Assembly (NCBI GenBank): GCA_041396985.1
Contig: JAWKXO010000002.1
Coordinates: forward strand, 62,001-126,000
Length of the DNA stretch: 64,000 bases
Direction of reading: 5' to 3'
From: Emcibacteraceae bacterium
Lineage (GTDB): Bacteria > Pseudomonadota > Alphaproteobacteria > Sphingomonadales > Emcibacteraceae
Made by a program: the position numbers and the translations under genes. Shown here piece after piece: positions 1-9,241 of this stretch. A model generated the notes under the pieces. The model made no database searches, had not been told where the DNA came from, and worked only from the letters and a program-made list of their open reading frames with translations. How positions within the stretch are numbered: the first letter of the stretch is position 1; every line of letters begins with the position of its first letter.

Positions 1-1034
1 CCCCCTAGCGTTTTACCATAGAAATCAAAATTCTGGTTATCCATTTCTTCGTTTAGGCGGCTTGCCATATCATTGATAAGTGACCATTTTAAATAATCTT
101 TCCAATGATCAAGGCTTTCACTGACCAACAGTGAATTGATCCCTTCGAGAAAGCTTGGTTGGTTGACGATAATTTCAGGGATATCGGGCACACCTGTTAT
201 TTTAAGATAGGAGCCCACATCCAAATTGGACATTAACGTTTTAAAATCAGCAATTTGAATTTTATTATATCGTTTATTGGCATCCCTGTTATCTTCTTTC
301 TTCCATTGATCCCCAGCAATTTTTGTTTCAAGATCAACCGCAACTTTTGCCACTACCGCGGCATTGTCAATTCCGGCAAGAGAGAGCATCTTTTCGACAT
401 GCTCAAGATATTTTTGCCTGATCTCAACAGATCTATCATCATCTTTGAAATAATATTCCCGGTCCGGAAGACCGATACCGGACTGATAAACATGTAGTGC
501 ATAGGCGGTCGGAATTTTGGCATCAACATCGACATAAAGAGCAAGCGGCGTATTAAAGGAATATTTCCCTGCATCAGCAAAATATTCTGACAAGCCTTTC
601 AAATCCGAAATTGCATTTATATCATCCATACGTGCTTTAAGCGGGGTAATGCCCAAAGCATTCCTTTTATCTATATCCATATAGGATTTATAAAGATCGC
701 CCACTTTCTGTTCATTGGTGCCTTTGGCTGCTCCGGAAGCAGAGGCTTCCTCAATGATAGCACGCACATCGGCATCCGCGCCATCACGCAATTTATCAAA
801 AGAACCAAAGCGCCTTTTATCAGCCGGAATTTCCGTTTTTTTAACCCACCCCCCATTAACATAAAGATTAAAATCATCGCCAGGTTTTACGCTTGTATCC
901 ATATCATCAAAGTTAACACCGGAAATTTTTGTATCTTCGTTTCCCTGCGCTTTTTGATCCGTTGATGTTGAATTATCACAAGCTGAAATTAAAAAGGCCA
1001 GAATGACTATACTTACGTATTTAATCTTATTCAT
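1..1034 (-). CDS. M13 family zinc metallopeptidase lipoprotein (PepO/neprilysin-like), 3' end outside window
   Basis: An open frame of 344 codons runs from an ATG at 1034 to the window edge with no stop, so only the N-terminal half is present. The start is preceded by AGGA six bases upstream. Residues 1-19 form a lipoprotein signal peptide ending in the lipobox LISAC (Cys19), which predicts a lipid-anchored envelope protein. The mature part opens with the hallmarks of the M13 N-terminal domain: GDDFNLYVNGGW near residue 55, IPADKRRFGSFDKL shortly after, then SGIGLPDREYY and, near the edge, FYGKTLGG. The catalytic HExxH and ExxxD motifs of the family lie in the missing C-terminal part. M13 enzymes cleave oligopeptides in the periplasm or at the cell surface. 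Family membership is seen; substrate is unknown. Confidence 0.88.
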   Translation of the reverse strand, partial: MNKIKYVSIVILAFLISACDNSTSTDQKAQGNEDTKISGVNFDDMDTSVKPGDDFNLYVNGGWVKKTEIPADKRRFGSFDKLRDGADADVRAIIEEASASGAAKGTNEQKVGDLYKSYMDIDKRNALGITPLKARMDDINAISDLKGLSEYFADAGKYSFNTPLALYVDVDAKIPTAYALHVYQSGIGLPDREYYFKDDDRSVEIRQKYLEHVEKMLSLAGIDNAAVVAKVAVDLETKIAGDQWKKEDNRDANKRYNKIQIADFKTLMSNLDVGSYLKITGVPDIPEIIVNQPSFLEGINSLLVSESLDHWKDYLKWSLINDMASRLNEEMDNQNFDFYGKTLG

Positions 1035-1355
1035 AATAATTCCTGTCCGTATTCCCCAATTTTATATATCAATGCGCGTAATTCTGTAATATCTTTCCCC
1101 GAATAACAAGAGAATTTCTCTTAATAATTGGTCATAAAAATTTAATGTAAAAAAAGCTTGAACTTATCAGATTATAATGTTATGTTATATCGTCTCTTAA
1201 AAAGATTGTGTTGATGGAGACCTTAATAACTTCCCCCTCTCTTTTCGGCTCGCTTATTCCCGTAAGTGGGCCGAAATATTTATGACCATAAAATATTGGC
1301 AACTATAATTAATACGCTATAATTTCTTATAATATTTTTCTAATGGACTCCATTG
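1035..1355. other. AT-rich divergent intergenic region with one strong hairpin
   Basis: This 321-base gap separates the divergent M13 peptidase and methyltransferase genes and must hold both promoters, although no clear -35/-10 pair stands out. It contains a 14-bp inverted repeat (1243-1256 with 1263-1276, loop TTCCCG; two of the pairs are G-U in RNA) and a 23-codon reading frame from ATG 1214 to TGA 1284 that overlaps the hairpin. Whether either is functional is unknown. Confidence 0.4.
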
Positions 1356-2120
1356 ATGTTTCAGGATGTAGTGGACTTAAACACTTTTTATAGCTCTCCT
1401 CTGGGTAAGATTACGACACGGCTGATCCGTAATCAGATTCGCACTCTATGGCCTTCCGTCAAAGGGATGGATATTATGGGTCTTGGATATGCCGTGCCAT
1501 ATTTAAAACCATTTCGTGATGAGGCAAATCATATTGCGGCCATTATGCCAACTTTGCAGGGCGTAATGCGCTGGCCACGCTTTAGGGAAAATGTCAAAGA
1601 TGAATATGGACGTTATCAGGGAAATCTTGCTGCATTGGCAAGAGAAACCGATCTGCCGATAAAGGAAGCCAGTATGGACCGGGTCATTCTGGTTCATTGT
1701 CTTGAACATACTGATCATAGCAAACAATTGTTACGTGAAATATGGCGCAGCCTGGCACCCGGTGGCAAGGTCCTAATAATTGTTCCCAGCCGTCTTGGTC
1801 CGTGGTGCCGTTCTGAAGCAACACCTTTCGGTCATGGTATTCCATTTTCTACTGAACAGATTAAAAAAATCCTGATCAATAATATGCTTACCCCAACCAG
1901 ATGGACATCGGCTTTGTTTTTGCCTCCATTTAAAAGCAGGACCATGTTAATGGCACTGGCAACACTTGAAAGCACAGGACAGAGATGGTGGAGCCAGTTT
2001 GCCGGAGTCCTCATTATTGAAGCAGAAAAGCAAATATATGCCGCCAATACAAAACAGCCTCAGAAACAGGTCGTCGCGCAGCCGGCCATGGCCGGCTCCC
2101 CCATGTCGCACCATGAATAA
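1356..2120 (+). CDS. class I SAM-dependent methyltransferase, function unassigned
   Basis: A 254-residue protein when started at ATG 1356; a TTG codon lies directly before it, but ATG is the simpler choice. Residues about 37-46 (GMDIMGLGYA) occupy the position of the SAM-binding glycine motif, though in a degenerate form. The stretch MDRVILVHCLEH (about residues 108-120) followed by LREIWRSLAPGGKVLIIVP is the typical motif IV/post-motif of Methyltransf_11 proteins. The C-terminus is a low-complexity tail. It converges on metW with four bases between the stops, but there is no evidence that it acts in methionine synthesis. Similar stand-alone proteins are common in alphaproteobacteria with no known substrate. 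The fold is fairly certain, the reaction is not. Confidence 0.75.
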   Translation: MFQDVVDLNTFYSSPLGKITTRLIRNQIRTLWPSVKGMDIMGLGYAVPYLKPFRDEANHIAAIMPTLQGVMRWPRFRENVKDEYGRYQGNLAALARETDLPIKEASMDRVILVHCLEHTDHSKQLLREIWRSLAPGGKVLIIVPSRLGPWCRSEATPFGHGIPFSTEQIKKILINNMLTPTRWTSALFLPPFKSRTMLMALATLESTGQRWWSQFAGVLIIEAEKQIYAANTKQPQKQVVAQPAMAGSPMSHHE

Positions 2121-2124
2121 AGGC

Positions 2125-2757
2125 CTAGTTGCGGGCTAAAACATATAAACCCTGTGTCCCGAACAGATTTGCCAGCATCATATATTTGATCGACATCTTG
2201 CTTCCCGAACTGTCCACAGCCATACCCTTTTCAATTTTAATATTGAGCTCTTGGCATAAATCAACAAAATCGCGGATCGTGCAGAAATGAATATTCGGAG
2301 TACGATACCAGGGCCTGTCAAGCGATTTGGTGACCGGCATTTTACCTTTTAGCATTAAATGAAGCCTTACCCGCCAATAGCCAAAATTGGGGAAGGAAAC
2401 AATTGCCCTTTTGCCAACCCTGAGAAGTTCTTCCAGAATTTTATCCGGGCGGTCCATTGCCTGTAATGTTTGACTTAGGATAACATAATCAAAACTGTTG
2501 TCAGGGAAATGTTTAATCTCCTCTTCCGCATTTCCCTGTATGACAGAAAGTCCTTTTGCCACACTTTGCTTAACACCTTCGGGGCTAAGCTCTATACCGC
2601 GGGCATCCACTTTCTTTTCTTTGCGTAAGAAATCAAGAAGCTCACCATCACCACAGCCAACATCAAGCACCCGGGCACCTTCGGGTATCATATTTGCAAT
2701 GAGCAACAGATCTATACGTATATCCGACTCGCGATGATTATTCTGATCAATATCCAT
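2125..2757 (-). CDS. metW: methionine biosynthesis protein MetW
   Basis: A 210-residue methyltransferase-fold protein with the SAM-binding motif VLDVGCGDGELLDFL around residues 35-49 and the MetW-typical block FPNFGYWRVRLHL followed by WYRTPNIHFCTIRDF. It lies directly downstream of metX: the stop of metX and the start of metW share a base at 2757, so the two are translationally coupled. In other proteobacteria MetW binds and activates the MetX acyltransferase, and the metX-metW pair is a standard genomic unit. The protein has the usual family length and no truncation. Confidence 0.95.
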   Translation of the reverse strand: MDIDQNNHRESDIRIDLLLIANMIPEGARVLDVGCGDGELLDFLRKEKKVDARGIELSPEGVKQSVAKGLSVIQGNAEEEIKHFPDNSFDYVILSQTLQAMDRPDKILEELLRVGKRAIVSFPNFGYWRVRLHLMLKGKMPVTKSLDRPWYRTPNIHFCTIRDFVDLCQELNIKIEKGMAVDSSGSKMSIKYMMLANLFGTQGLYVLARN

Positions 2758-3905
2758 TAAACACCTTCCGATTCTGCTGCCAGAAAGCCTTCAATGATAT
2801 TGAACATTTCCGGACAATCGAGCAAAAAGCTGTCATGCCCCTTATCCATATCAATTTCTACAAAACTGACCTGTGCTCCCGCAACATTCAGGGCGCGCAC
2901 CAATTCGCGGTTCTCCTCGGTTGTATATAACCAGTCAGAGGTAAAGGAAATGATGCAGAATTTAACGGGCGTACCTTCAAAAGCTTTAGTTAAGTTCCCC
3001 CCAAAGCCGGCCGTAATATCATAATAATCCGTCGCTCTGGTAATATAAAGATAGCTGTTTGCATCAAAACGGTCGACAAATGAGATACCCTGATAACGCA
3101 GATAGCTTTCAATCTGAAAATCCGCATCAAAACCAAATGTCAGTTTTTCCCGGTCCTGTAAGTTCCTACCGAATTTTGAGGTAAGGCTGCGTTCGGACAT
3201 ATAGGTAATATGAGCCGCCATACGTGCCACGGAAAGGCCAGCATGAGGACGGGATTCCTTTTCATAATAACGGCCGTTCTGCCAGTTCGGGTCTGCCATA
3301 ATCGCCTGTCGCCCCACTTCATGAAACGCAATATTCTGTGCCGAATGTCGCCAGGTTGAGGCAATGGGAATGGCTGTTTTAACTCTCTTCCCATGGTCAA
3401 CTGCCCAGTGGAGTACCTGCATTCCTCCCATTGAGCCACCGATTACTGAATAAAGCTTTTCAATGCCAAAATGATCAATCAGCCGCACTTGAGCAGAAAC
3501 CATATCAGCAATGGTAATGACCGGAAAATCAAGTCCATATGGTTTGTTGGTCGCAGGATTTATTTCCATTGGACCACTGCTTCCTGAGCAGGAGCCAAGA
3601 ACATTTGTACAGATGACAAAGAATTTATTGGTATCAATTGGCAGTCCCGGACCTATCACTTTCGGCCACCAGCCTTCTTTTCCTGTTAAGGGGTTTTGAC
3701 CCCGGGCATATTGATCCCCTGTCAGGGCATGACAGACCAGAATTGCATTTGTTTTATCCTTGTTCAGAACACCCCAGCTTTTATAAGCCACTTTAAAAGG
3801 AGACAAAACTTCACCGGACGAAAGCAAAAGAGGGTCTTTTTCCCCCAGTGTAACCACTTCGGCGAAACCCTCATCAACTGGAATTTGCTGTTTTTCTGTG
3901 TCCAT
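2757..3905 (-). CDS. metX: homoserine O-acyltransferase MetX
   Basis: A 382-residue alpha/beta-hydrolase-fold enzyme that acylates the hydroxyl of L-homoserine (acetyl-CoA or succinyl-CoA as donor), the first committed step to methionine. The nucleophile elbow GGSMGGMQ places the catalytic serine at residue 158, and the C-terminal DMDKGHDSFLLD carries the catalytic histidine. Other family blocks visible are CHALTGDQYA and GLSVARMAAHITY. The start ATG follows CAGGATT, a good ribosome site. It is the first gene of a metX-metW operon and diverges from hisC across 189 bases. The donor is not decided here: many MetX proteins of this type use succinyl-CoA. Confidence 0.96.
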   Translation of the reverse strand: MDTEKQQIPVDEGFAEVVTLGEKDPLLLSSGEVLSPFKVAYKSWGVLNKDKTNAILVCHALTGDQYARGQNPLTGKEGWWPKVIGPGLPIDTNKFFVICTNVLGSCSGSSGPMEINPATNKPYGLDFPVITIADMVSAQVRLIDHFGIEKLYSVIGGSMGGMQVLHWAVDHGKRVKTAIPIASTWRHSAQNIAFHEVGRQAIMADPNWQNGRYYEKESRPHAGLSVARMAAHITYMSERSLTSKFGRNLQDREKLTFGFDADFQIESYLRYQGISFVDRFDANSYLYITRATDYYDITAGFGGNLTKAFEGTPVKFCIISFTSDWLYTTEENRELVRALNVAGAQVSFVEIDMDKGHDSFLLDCPEMFNIIEGFLAAESEGV

Positions 3906-4094
3906 AATCCTGATCTTGGTAAATTATTTATGCTTCTAGTTTTCTACTGCAGCACAAAAGTAAGTCAACCGTTCTTTACATCGTGGTAGCAATTTTGCCC
4001 TTTATTTACGAAAAAACAAAAATTTTTTGTGGTTTAATTGCTCAGTTCCGTGTAGATCAAAACAGGAAATTAACAAAAAAGACCAAGGTTCAAA

Positions 4095-5183
4095 ATGAGC
4101 GGCCCTAAAACACACAGCTGGATAGATGATCTTGAAATTTATATTGCCGGTAAGGCAAAAGTCGATAATGTCAAAAATATTCATAAACTATCCGCGAATG
4201 AAAGCGCATTAGGCCCAAGTCCTAAAGCAATGGAAGCTTATCGGAATGCGGCAGGCGAACTTCACCGCTATCCTGATCCCGCCTATTATGATCTGCGCGA
4301 AGCTTTGGCACAAAAACATAATATTAAAGCTGAGAATATTGTCTGCGGTGTCGGGTCGGATGAAATCCTGAAACTGGCTTGTCGCGCTTATCTTTCACCG
4401 GGTGATCATGCCCTATATGTGGCACACAGTTTTTCAATGTATCCGATCGCTATAAAAGCTATGGGCGCCAAAGCCATAGAAGTGGAAGATATAAAATATA
4501 CTGCCAATGTCGATAATATTTTATCTTCACTGAACGATAAAACCCGGATCATTTTTATTGCCAACCCCAATAACCCCACCGGCACATATTTACCAAGAAG
4601 CGAAATTGAACGGCTTTGGAAGACTATCCCAGATGATGTGCTGCTGGTGCTTGATGCCGCCTATGCCGAATTTGTCTGTGCCGATGATTATGATGCCGGC
4701 ATTGATCTGGTGGAAAAGTCAGAAAATATCCTGATGACCCGTACTTTTTCAAAATTATACGGGCTTGCCGCCTTACGTCTGGGCTGGGGCTATTCAAACG
4801 CGAAAATTGCCGAAACGCTCAACAAACTGCGCGACCCGTTTAATGTTCCTTCTAGTGCACAGATCGCCGGAATTGCTGCCCTGAAAGATACTGAATTTGA
4901 AACAAAGGCGATTGCCTTTAATAAAAAATGGCGAAACTGGCTTTCTGCTGAGATCTCATCACTGGGGCTTCATGTCATACCCAGCGCCACAAATTTCATC
5001 CTTTTCAGGTTTGATGACAATGAAAAATCAGCGGCGGCAGCAAATGATTATCTGATGAAGAATGGCTATATTTTAAGATATTATAAAGGTCAGGGCCTTG
5101 AAAAATTTTTAAGGCTGACTGTCGGAACGGAAGAAGAAAACAGAGAAATAATAAAATTGCTTGGAAAATTTCTGGATAAATAA
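4095..5183 (+). CDS. hisC: histidinol-phosphate / aromatic aminotransferase
   Basis: A 362-residue fold-type I PLP aminotransferase. The N-terminal KLSANESALGPSP block, the substrate-pocket FIANPNNPTGTY, the DAAYAEF block and TRTFSKLYGLAALRLGWGY with the PLP lysine at residue 220 mark it as HisC. It transaminates imidazole-acetol phosphate in histidine synthesis. Since the next gene is tyrC, starting on the base after this stop, it may also or mainly transaminate prephenate or phenylpyruvate/hydroxyphenylpyruvate in tyrosine and phenylalanine synthesis. That pairing is frequent in alphaproteobacteria. Length and motifs are complete. Confidence 0.93.
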   Translation: MSGPKTHSWIDDLEIYIAGKAKVDNVKNIHKLSANESALGPSPKAMEAYRNAAGELHRYPDPAYYDLREALAQKHNIKAENIVCGVGSDEILKLACRAYLSPGDHALYVAHSFSMYPIAIKAMGAKAIEVEDIKYTANVDNILSSLNDKTRIIFIANPNNPTGTYLPRSEIERLWKTIPDDVLLVLDAAYAEFVCADDYDAGIDLVEKSENILMTRTFSKLYGLAALRLGWGYSNAKIAETLNKLRDPFNVPSSAQIAGIAALKDTEFETKAIAFNKKWRNWLSAEISSLGLHVIPSATNFILFRFDDNEKSAAAANDYLMKNGYILRYYKGQGLEKFLRLTVGTEEENREIIKLLGKFLDK

Positions 5184-6098
5184 ATGGCATTATTCGATAA
5201 AATTGCAATCATCGGACTGGGGCTTATCGGCTCATCAATTGCCCGTGGAATAAAAGATAAAAAACTGGCTAATGTCCTTTCCGGCTATGATATTAACCCC
5301 GATTATCAGAACACAATTAAAGAGCTTTCCCTTGTCGATGACCTCTGTACAGAAGTTGGTGATACTGTAAAAGATGCCGATTTGATCATTCTTGCCACCC
5401 CTGTTGGAACTTATAGTGAGATAGGTAAGGAAATTAAATCATACCTGAAAGAAGGCGCCATTCTGTCAGATGTCGGCAGTGTTAAGTCAGCCGTGTTTGA
5501 AATGCTTGGTCCAAATACGCCGGAAAATGTCCATCTTATCCCGGCTCATCCTGTTGCTGGGACAGAACAATCAGGACCGGAATCCGGTTTTTCAAGCCTT
5601 TTCCACGATCGTTGGGCCATTATTACACCGCCGGATGATGCTGATCAGAATGCTGTCGAGAAACTTTCCAAATTCTGGCAGGGACTCGGCAGCAACGTTG
5701 AAATTATGAATGCTACCCATCATGATAAAGTTCTGGCCATTACCAGCCACGTGCCCCATTTAATTGCTTATAACATCGTTGGAACCGCGCGGGATCTGGA
5801 AGAGGTCACAAAATCGGAAGTTATTAAGTTTTCCGCTGGCGGATTTCGGGACTTTACAAGAATAGCCGCCTCAAACCCGACGATGTGGCGTGACGTGTTT
5901 CTGAATAATAAGGAAGCCGTGCTGGAAATGCTTGGACGCTTTAGCGAAGATCTGACAGCGCTTCAGCGGGCGATCCGGTGGGGTGACGGCGATACCCTTT
6001 ATGATATGTTTGTAAAAACCCGCCGCATCAGAAGACAGATTATTGATGCTGGCCAGGATGAGGATGTTGCAGATTTTGGCCGTAAACACGACAAATAA
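5184..6098 (+). CDS. tyrC: prephenate/arogenate dehydrogenase (cyclohexadienyl dehydrogenase)
   Basis: A 304-residue NAD(P)-dependent enzyme that oxidatively decarboxylates prephenate or arogenate in tyrosine synthesis. The Rossmann motif GLGLIGSS lies at residues 11-18, and the family blocks LSDVGSVKSAV and PAHPVAGTEQSGPE follow at about residues 95-130, with SHVPHLIAY further on. There is no fused chorismate mutase or C-terminal ACT domain, which fits the short TyrC class. The start codon directly abuts the hisC stop, so the two genes are one transcriptional and translational unit. The gene ends two bases from the converging DUF2125 gene. Confidence 0.94.
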   Translation: MALFDKIAIIGLGLIGSSIARGIKDKKLANVLSGYDINPDYQNTIKELSLVDDLCTEVGDTVKDADLIILATPVGTYSEIGKEIKSYLKEGAILSDVGSVKSAVFEMLGPNTPENVHLIPAHPVAGTEQSGPESGFSSLFHDRWAIITPPDDADQNAVEKLSKFWQGLGSNVEIMNATHHDKVLAITSHVPHLIAYNIVGTARDLEEVTKSEVIKFSAGGFRDFTRIAASNPTMWRDVFLNNKEAVLEMLGRFSEDLTALQRAIRWGDGDTLYDMFVKTRRIRRQIIDAGQDEDVADFGRKHDK

Positions 6099-6100
6099 TG

Positions 6101-7144
6101 TCACTCAACAACAGCCGGTAATTCCATTAATTGAATAGGGCCAAGAAAAAGCAATCCATTCTGCATACTGATTGAAAGGGGTACTTCCCCGGCAAGGCTG
6201 TCATTTTCCGCCTGGCTTTTTAGTAAAAGCCGGGCAGTCTCAGGAAGTGTCTGATTTTTCGATAGTTGATCAAGCATTCTGCCCATTCCAACCACTTTTG
6301 CATCAAAAGCGCCAAGCGGTTTTAAATTTTCATCAAGCGTGACATCCCCGCTTAATGACAGGCTACTTTGTGATGTTCCGTACTCAAAACTGCTGATACT
6401 GACTGTTCCCCCATCATCGCGCCACTTTGATAGTCCCCTAACCGAATAATCCGGCTGTTCATTGGCATGGAGCAGGGCTTCAATTTTAAAATTATCGGCT
6501 TTTTCACCCAAAATGCTGTTAGCAAATTCCCTGATTAAAACATTTTCTGCCTTGAAATAAATAGCCCTGTTTACAGGAAGGTCGTAACTTTCAACTGACT
6601 GAGGCTGTCCACTCGAGCGGCGCAGATGAATTTGTGCTTTTTCCATTACAGAAATTTCTGTCGGTTCTGCCTGGGCACCATGATACCAGCTTATTTTTTC
6701 AGCAACAGTAGAAAGATTATTTAGTTCCGAAGTATCAGGGTCAAGAATGACTGAGGTTTTGACATCATCGAACGTGATATTTAAATCAGGCTTATTTAAT
6801 GGACCCTGAGTAACATCAAAATATTTGGTTACCAAAATCGCATGCTTTGGATCCCAAGGTTGAAATATAACCGCGATTTCCGGCACATCTATTGAAAGTG
6901 GCTGATTGCCAACACGTCCTGCCGGTACCGCAGCATTTAAGGACGACGCTTCAATGATAATTTTATAGGGAAATCCTGACACTTTTACGTCCCCAACAAA
7001 AATTTTAGTACCGTTAAGCCGTTTTTCACTATTTTCCACCCAGTCTAGGGTCGTGCTTTTCGCCTGATCCGCCAGGTGAAACCAGAAATAACTGTAGCCC
7101 GCAATTAATATTAAAACAGACGCGACAATCAGTTTAAAACGCAT
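6101..7144 (-). CDS. DUF2125 domain protein, membrane-anchored
   Basis: A 347-residue protein with one N-terminal hydrophobic helix (about residues 4-22, LIVASVLILIAGYSYFWF) and a long beta-rich extracytoplasmic part that includes SGFPYKIIIEA near residue 57. This layout and its place next to prephenate dehydrogenase match the DUF2125 family of alphaproteobacteria, whose function is unknown. It converges on tyrC with a two-base gap. The gene downstream, at 6101, is not on this strand, so it ends its own transcript. I recognise the family by neighbourhood and general features, not by a catalytic motif; there is none to see. Confidence 0.8.
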   Translation of the reverse strand: MRFKLIVASVLILIAGYSYFWFHLADQAKSTTLDWVENSEKRLNGTKIFVGDVKVSGFPYKIIIEASSLNAAVPAGRVGNQPLSIDVPEIAVIFQPWDPKHAILVTKYFDVTQGPLNKPDLNITFDDVKTSVILDPDTSELNNLSTVAEKISWYHGAQAEPTEISVMEKAQIHLRRSSGQPQSVESYDLPVNRAIYFKAENVLIREFANSILGEKADNFKIEALLHANEQPDYSVRGLSKWRDDGGTVSISSFEYGTSQSSLSLSGDVTLDENLKPLGAFDAKVVGMGRMLDQLSKNQTLPETARLLLKSQAENDSLAGEVPLSISMQNGLLFLGPIQLMELPAVVE

Positions 7145-7215
7145 TTCGCCAATCCTTATTTTAAAGAAGCGCTCGGCAACGCGGAAATATTTTATTTAGC
7201 CTATTTCGGTCCTTA

Positions 7216-7884
7216 TCAAAACCGATAATTTAAACCAACCGAAATAACCGGATAATATCTTAAATATTTGATTTCATCTGTATCTCTGAAATCCTGTTCG
7301 GCCTGTGCAATATCAGCCTGTAGCAGAGGATCATTTGAAAGAAGACCGCCCGTCGAATTAATATCAAGTCTTGGCTTACCCGCAAAAACAACCCCCAGAT
7401 CAAACATGAATGACCAATCACTGTCATCGGCAAGCGGATTACCCCAGCCAATACCAACATAAGGGGCAACAGGTGTAAAATCCACCTTTGCTGTAAGTAT
7501 TCCCACTTCTGCACTTGTATAGGTGTTGTCACCAATATCATATGTATTGCTTGGAAGCGAAGTACCAGTCAGACCGTTTTCATTTACAAAAGCGCCGGCG
7601 GTAATTCGAAATGAACTGTCTGTAATAAACCAGTCGGCAAATGCCGTATAGCTGTTTAACTTAAGATCCATGTCATAATCATTATCTTCGACATTGATCT
7701 GGCGGCTCAGTTTGAAATAATTTGCACCAAATCGTAAATTTACATTTTCCACTGCTTCCATTGTAAGTTCAACACCTGCTCCCAGTGTGCCTACTTTTAA
7801 ACCAAGGGCTGCATCACCAGGGGCCGCCTGTGCCGACTGAGAAAGTCCGCAAATGAGCGCTATCGCTGTCACTAAATATTTCAT
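7216..7884 (-). CDS. outer-membrane beta-barrel protein
   Basis: A 222-residue protein with a clear signal peptide (MKYLVTAIALICGLSQSAQA, cleavage after residue 20) and a mature part made of alternating amphipathic strands such as LKLNSYTAFADWFITDSSFRI. It ends in GLNYRF: a terminal phenylalanine is the usual BAM recognition signal. PYVGIGWGNPLADD is typical of small eight-strand barrels in the OmpA-beta-barrel/OmpW size range. No enzymatic motif is visible. It lies 25 bases downstream of plsC on the same strand and may share its transcript, but no functional link is obvious. Confidence 0.78.
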   Translation of the reverse strand: MKYLVTAIALICGLSQSAQAAPGDAALGLKVGTLGAGVELTMEAVENVNLRFGANYFKLSRQINVEDNDYDMDLKLNSYTAFADWFITDSSFRITAGAFVNENGLTGTSLPSNTYDIGDNTYTSAEVGILTAKVDFTPVAPYVGIGWGNPLADDSDWSFMFDLGVVFAGKPRLDINSTGGLLSNDPLLQADIAQAEQDFRDTDEIKYLRYYPVISVGLNYRF

Positions 7885-7909
7885 AATTTCCTACCTTTTA
7901 AATTTTTAT

Positions 7910-8635
7910 TTAATTATTTTGACTGTCAGAATTTTCCAGAAGTGCCAAACTGGCCGCTTCAATTTTATTTTCAAGGGCAACCATAAAATCATCTTTATCC
8001 ATTCCCGGCTCTATAGGACTGAGAAATTCAAAAACGATTACTCCACCGGGATTCAGATGACCTTTCTTAGGCCAATATACACCGGAATTTAAGGCAACCG
8101 GGATAACAGCATGCTGCGTATATTTATAAATGCCGAAAATGCCCGGCTGATATTCGATTTTTTGTCCTGGAAGACTTCTTGACCCTTCCGGAAAGATAAT
8201 CAGCTGACGTTCTTCAGAAATTGATTGAGCTGAATCCTGCATCAGTTTTTTCAAGGCCCTAAGTCCTCCATCACGGTCTACAGGGATCATTCCTGTGTTG
8301 AGACAAAACCGACCATAAAGTGGTATTTTTAAAAGCTCCTTCTTCATGACAAATGCCGGATGACTAACCACAGTATGCATGACAAATGTATCAAATGATG
8401 ACTGATGTTTCATAGCAATCAGAGCTCCACCTTGTGGAATATTTTCAACACCTCTGACCTCAAATCGAATATTCATGATCGTCTGTAAAATAACACGTAC
8501 GCCCCGTGACCAAATACCCTGAAAAGCAATCAGACCATTTCGTGGCATCCAGAATAACGGAAGATAAAGGATGCAAAATAATGCCGTCCAACCATAAAAC
8601 ACCCCTTTAAATATACCGGATCGTACTGCGGTCAA
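7910..8635 (-). CDS. plsC: 1-acyl-sn-glycerol-3-phosphate acyltransferase
   Basis: A 241-residue PlsC-family enzyme that acylates lysophosphatidate to phosphatidate at the inner membrane. The catalytic HX4D motif reads HQSSFD (residues 77-82), the substrate motif is FPEGSRS (148-154), and GMIPVDRDGG is the intermediate block. A hydrophobic segment at residues 11-30 anchors it. It follows the DUF218 gene by 23 bases in the ftsE-ftsX-DUF218-plsC string, an order seen in other alphaproteobacteria. Length is normal. Confidence 0.92.
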   Translation of the reverse strand: MTAVRSGIFKGVFYGWTALFCILYLPLFWMPRNGLIAFQGIWSRGVRVILQTIMNIRFEVRGVENIPQGGALIAMKHQSSFDTFVMHTVVSHPAFVMKKELLKIPLYGRFCLNTGMIPVDRDGGLRALKKLMQDSAQSISEERQLIIFPEGSRSLPGQKIEYQPGIFGIYKYTQHAVIPVALNSGVYWPKKGHLNPGGVIVFEFLSPIEPGMDKDDFMVALENKIEAASLALLENSDSQNN

Positions 8636-8658
8636 TTATTGATCTCCTGCTAATATCA

Positions 8659-9234
8659 TTATGCGGAAACGCCCTCAGAAACCGGACTTGAAATTTTCGC
8701 CCGAAGTAAGCTGACAACATATTTGCTGTATTCCTGTGACAAATTAAAATAATTTATATTTTTTGGACGCCAGCTGCCAACCGGATGCTCTATTAGCACT
8801 ATATTCGGCATAAATCTCTTAAATTCCACAATTGCCCGCGGCATATGTTCAAGTGACGTTACAACTCTAAGGCTTTTGATATTATTTATTTCAACCCACT
8901 GCATTGTTTCTATTGCGTTTCCCACTGTATCCACCGCCTTATTACCGCTTTCAATACAGCATTCTTCAAGATCAGGACTGCTTCCTAAAAGTATTAATAA
9001 TTCTTCACGTGTTACTTTTTCATCCACACCGGAAATATATAGTTTCTCGGCAAGATGAGCTTCCAATAATTTAATGGCAACATCCAGTCGGTTCTGCCCT
9101 CCGGTAAGAACAACTATTGCATCCGTTTTTTGTGTGCCACCGGGAGGTTTAATTGAAAGCTGATCAATATACCATAAAAATCCTCCAAGCCAGATCAGGC
9201 CCAGAAAAATTATGATACTTAAAAGACTTCGCAT
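8659..9234 (-). CDS. YdcF/DUF218-family membrane protein
   Basis: A 191-residue protein when started at ATG 9234, which sits eight bases after the ftsX stop and follows GAGG; a GTG at 9264 inside ftsX would add ten residues. An N-terminal helix (about residues 3-20) is followed by the DUF218 domain, beginning TDAIVVLTGGQNRLDVAIKL. Further family blocks are KLYISGVDEKVTREEL, ESGNKAVDTVGNA and SLEHMPRAIVEFKRFMPN. DUF218 proteins such as SanA, ElyC and YdcF are membrane-linked and some affect envelope integrity; none gives a firm reaction here. The link to ftsEX and plsC suggests an envelope role. Confidence 0.85.
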   Translation of the reverse strand: MRSLLSIIIFLGLIWLGGFLWYIDQLSIKPPGGTQKTDAIVVLTGGQNRLDVAIKLLEAHLAEKLYISGVDEKVTREELLILLGSSPDLEECCIESGNKAVDTVGNAIETMQWVEINNIKSLRVVTSLEHMPRAIVEFKRFMPNIVLIEHPVGSWRPKNINYFNLSQEYSKYVVSLLRAKISSPVSEGVSA

Positions 9235-9241
9235 AACCTCG

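Noticed and set aside
3906..4094. SAM-II-like riboswitch upstream of metX
   Set aside because: SAM-II elements often precede metX in alphaproteobacteria, but the expected pseudoknot blocks could not be matched on the minus strand of this 189-base region.
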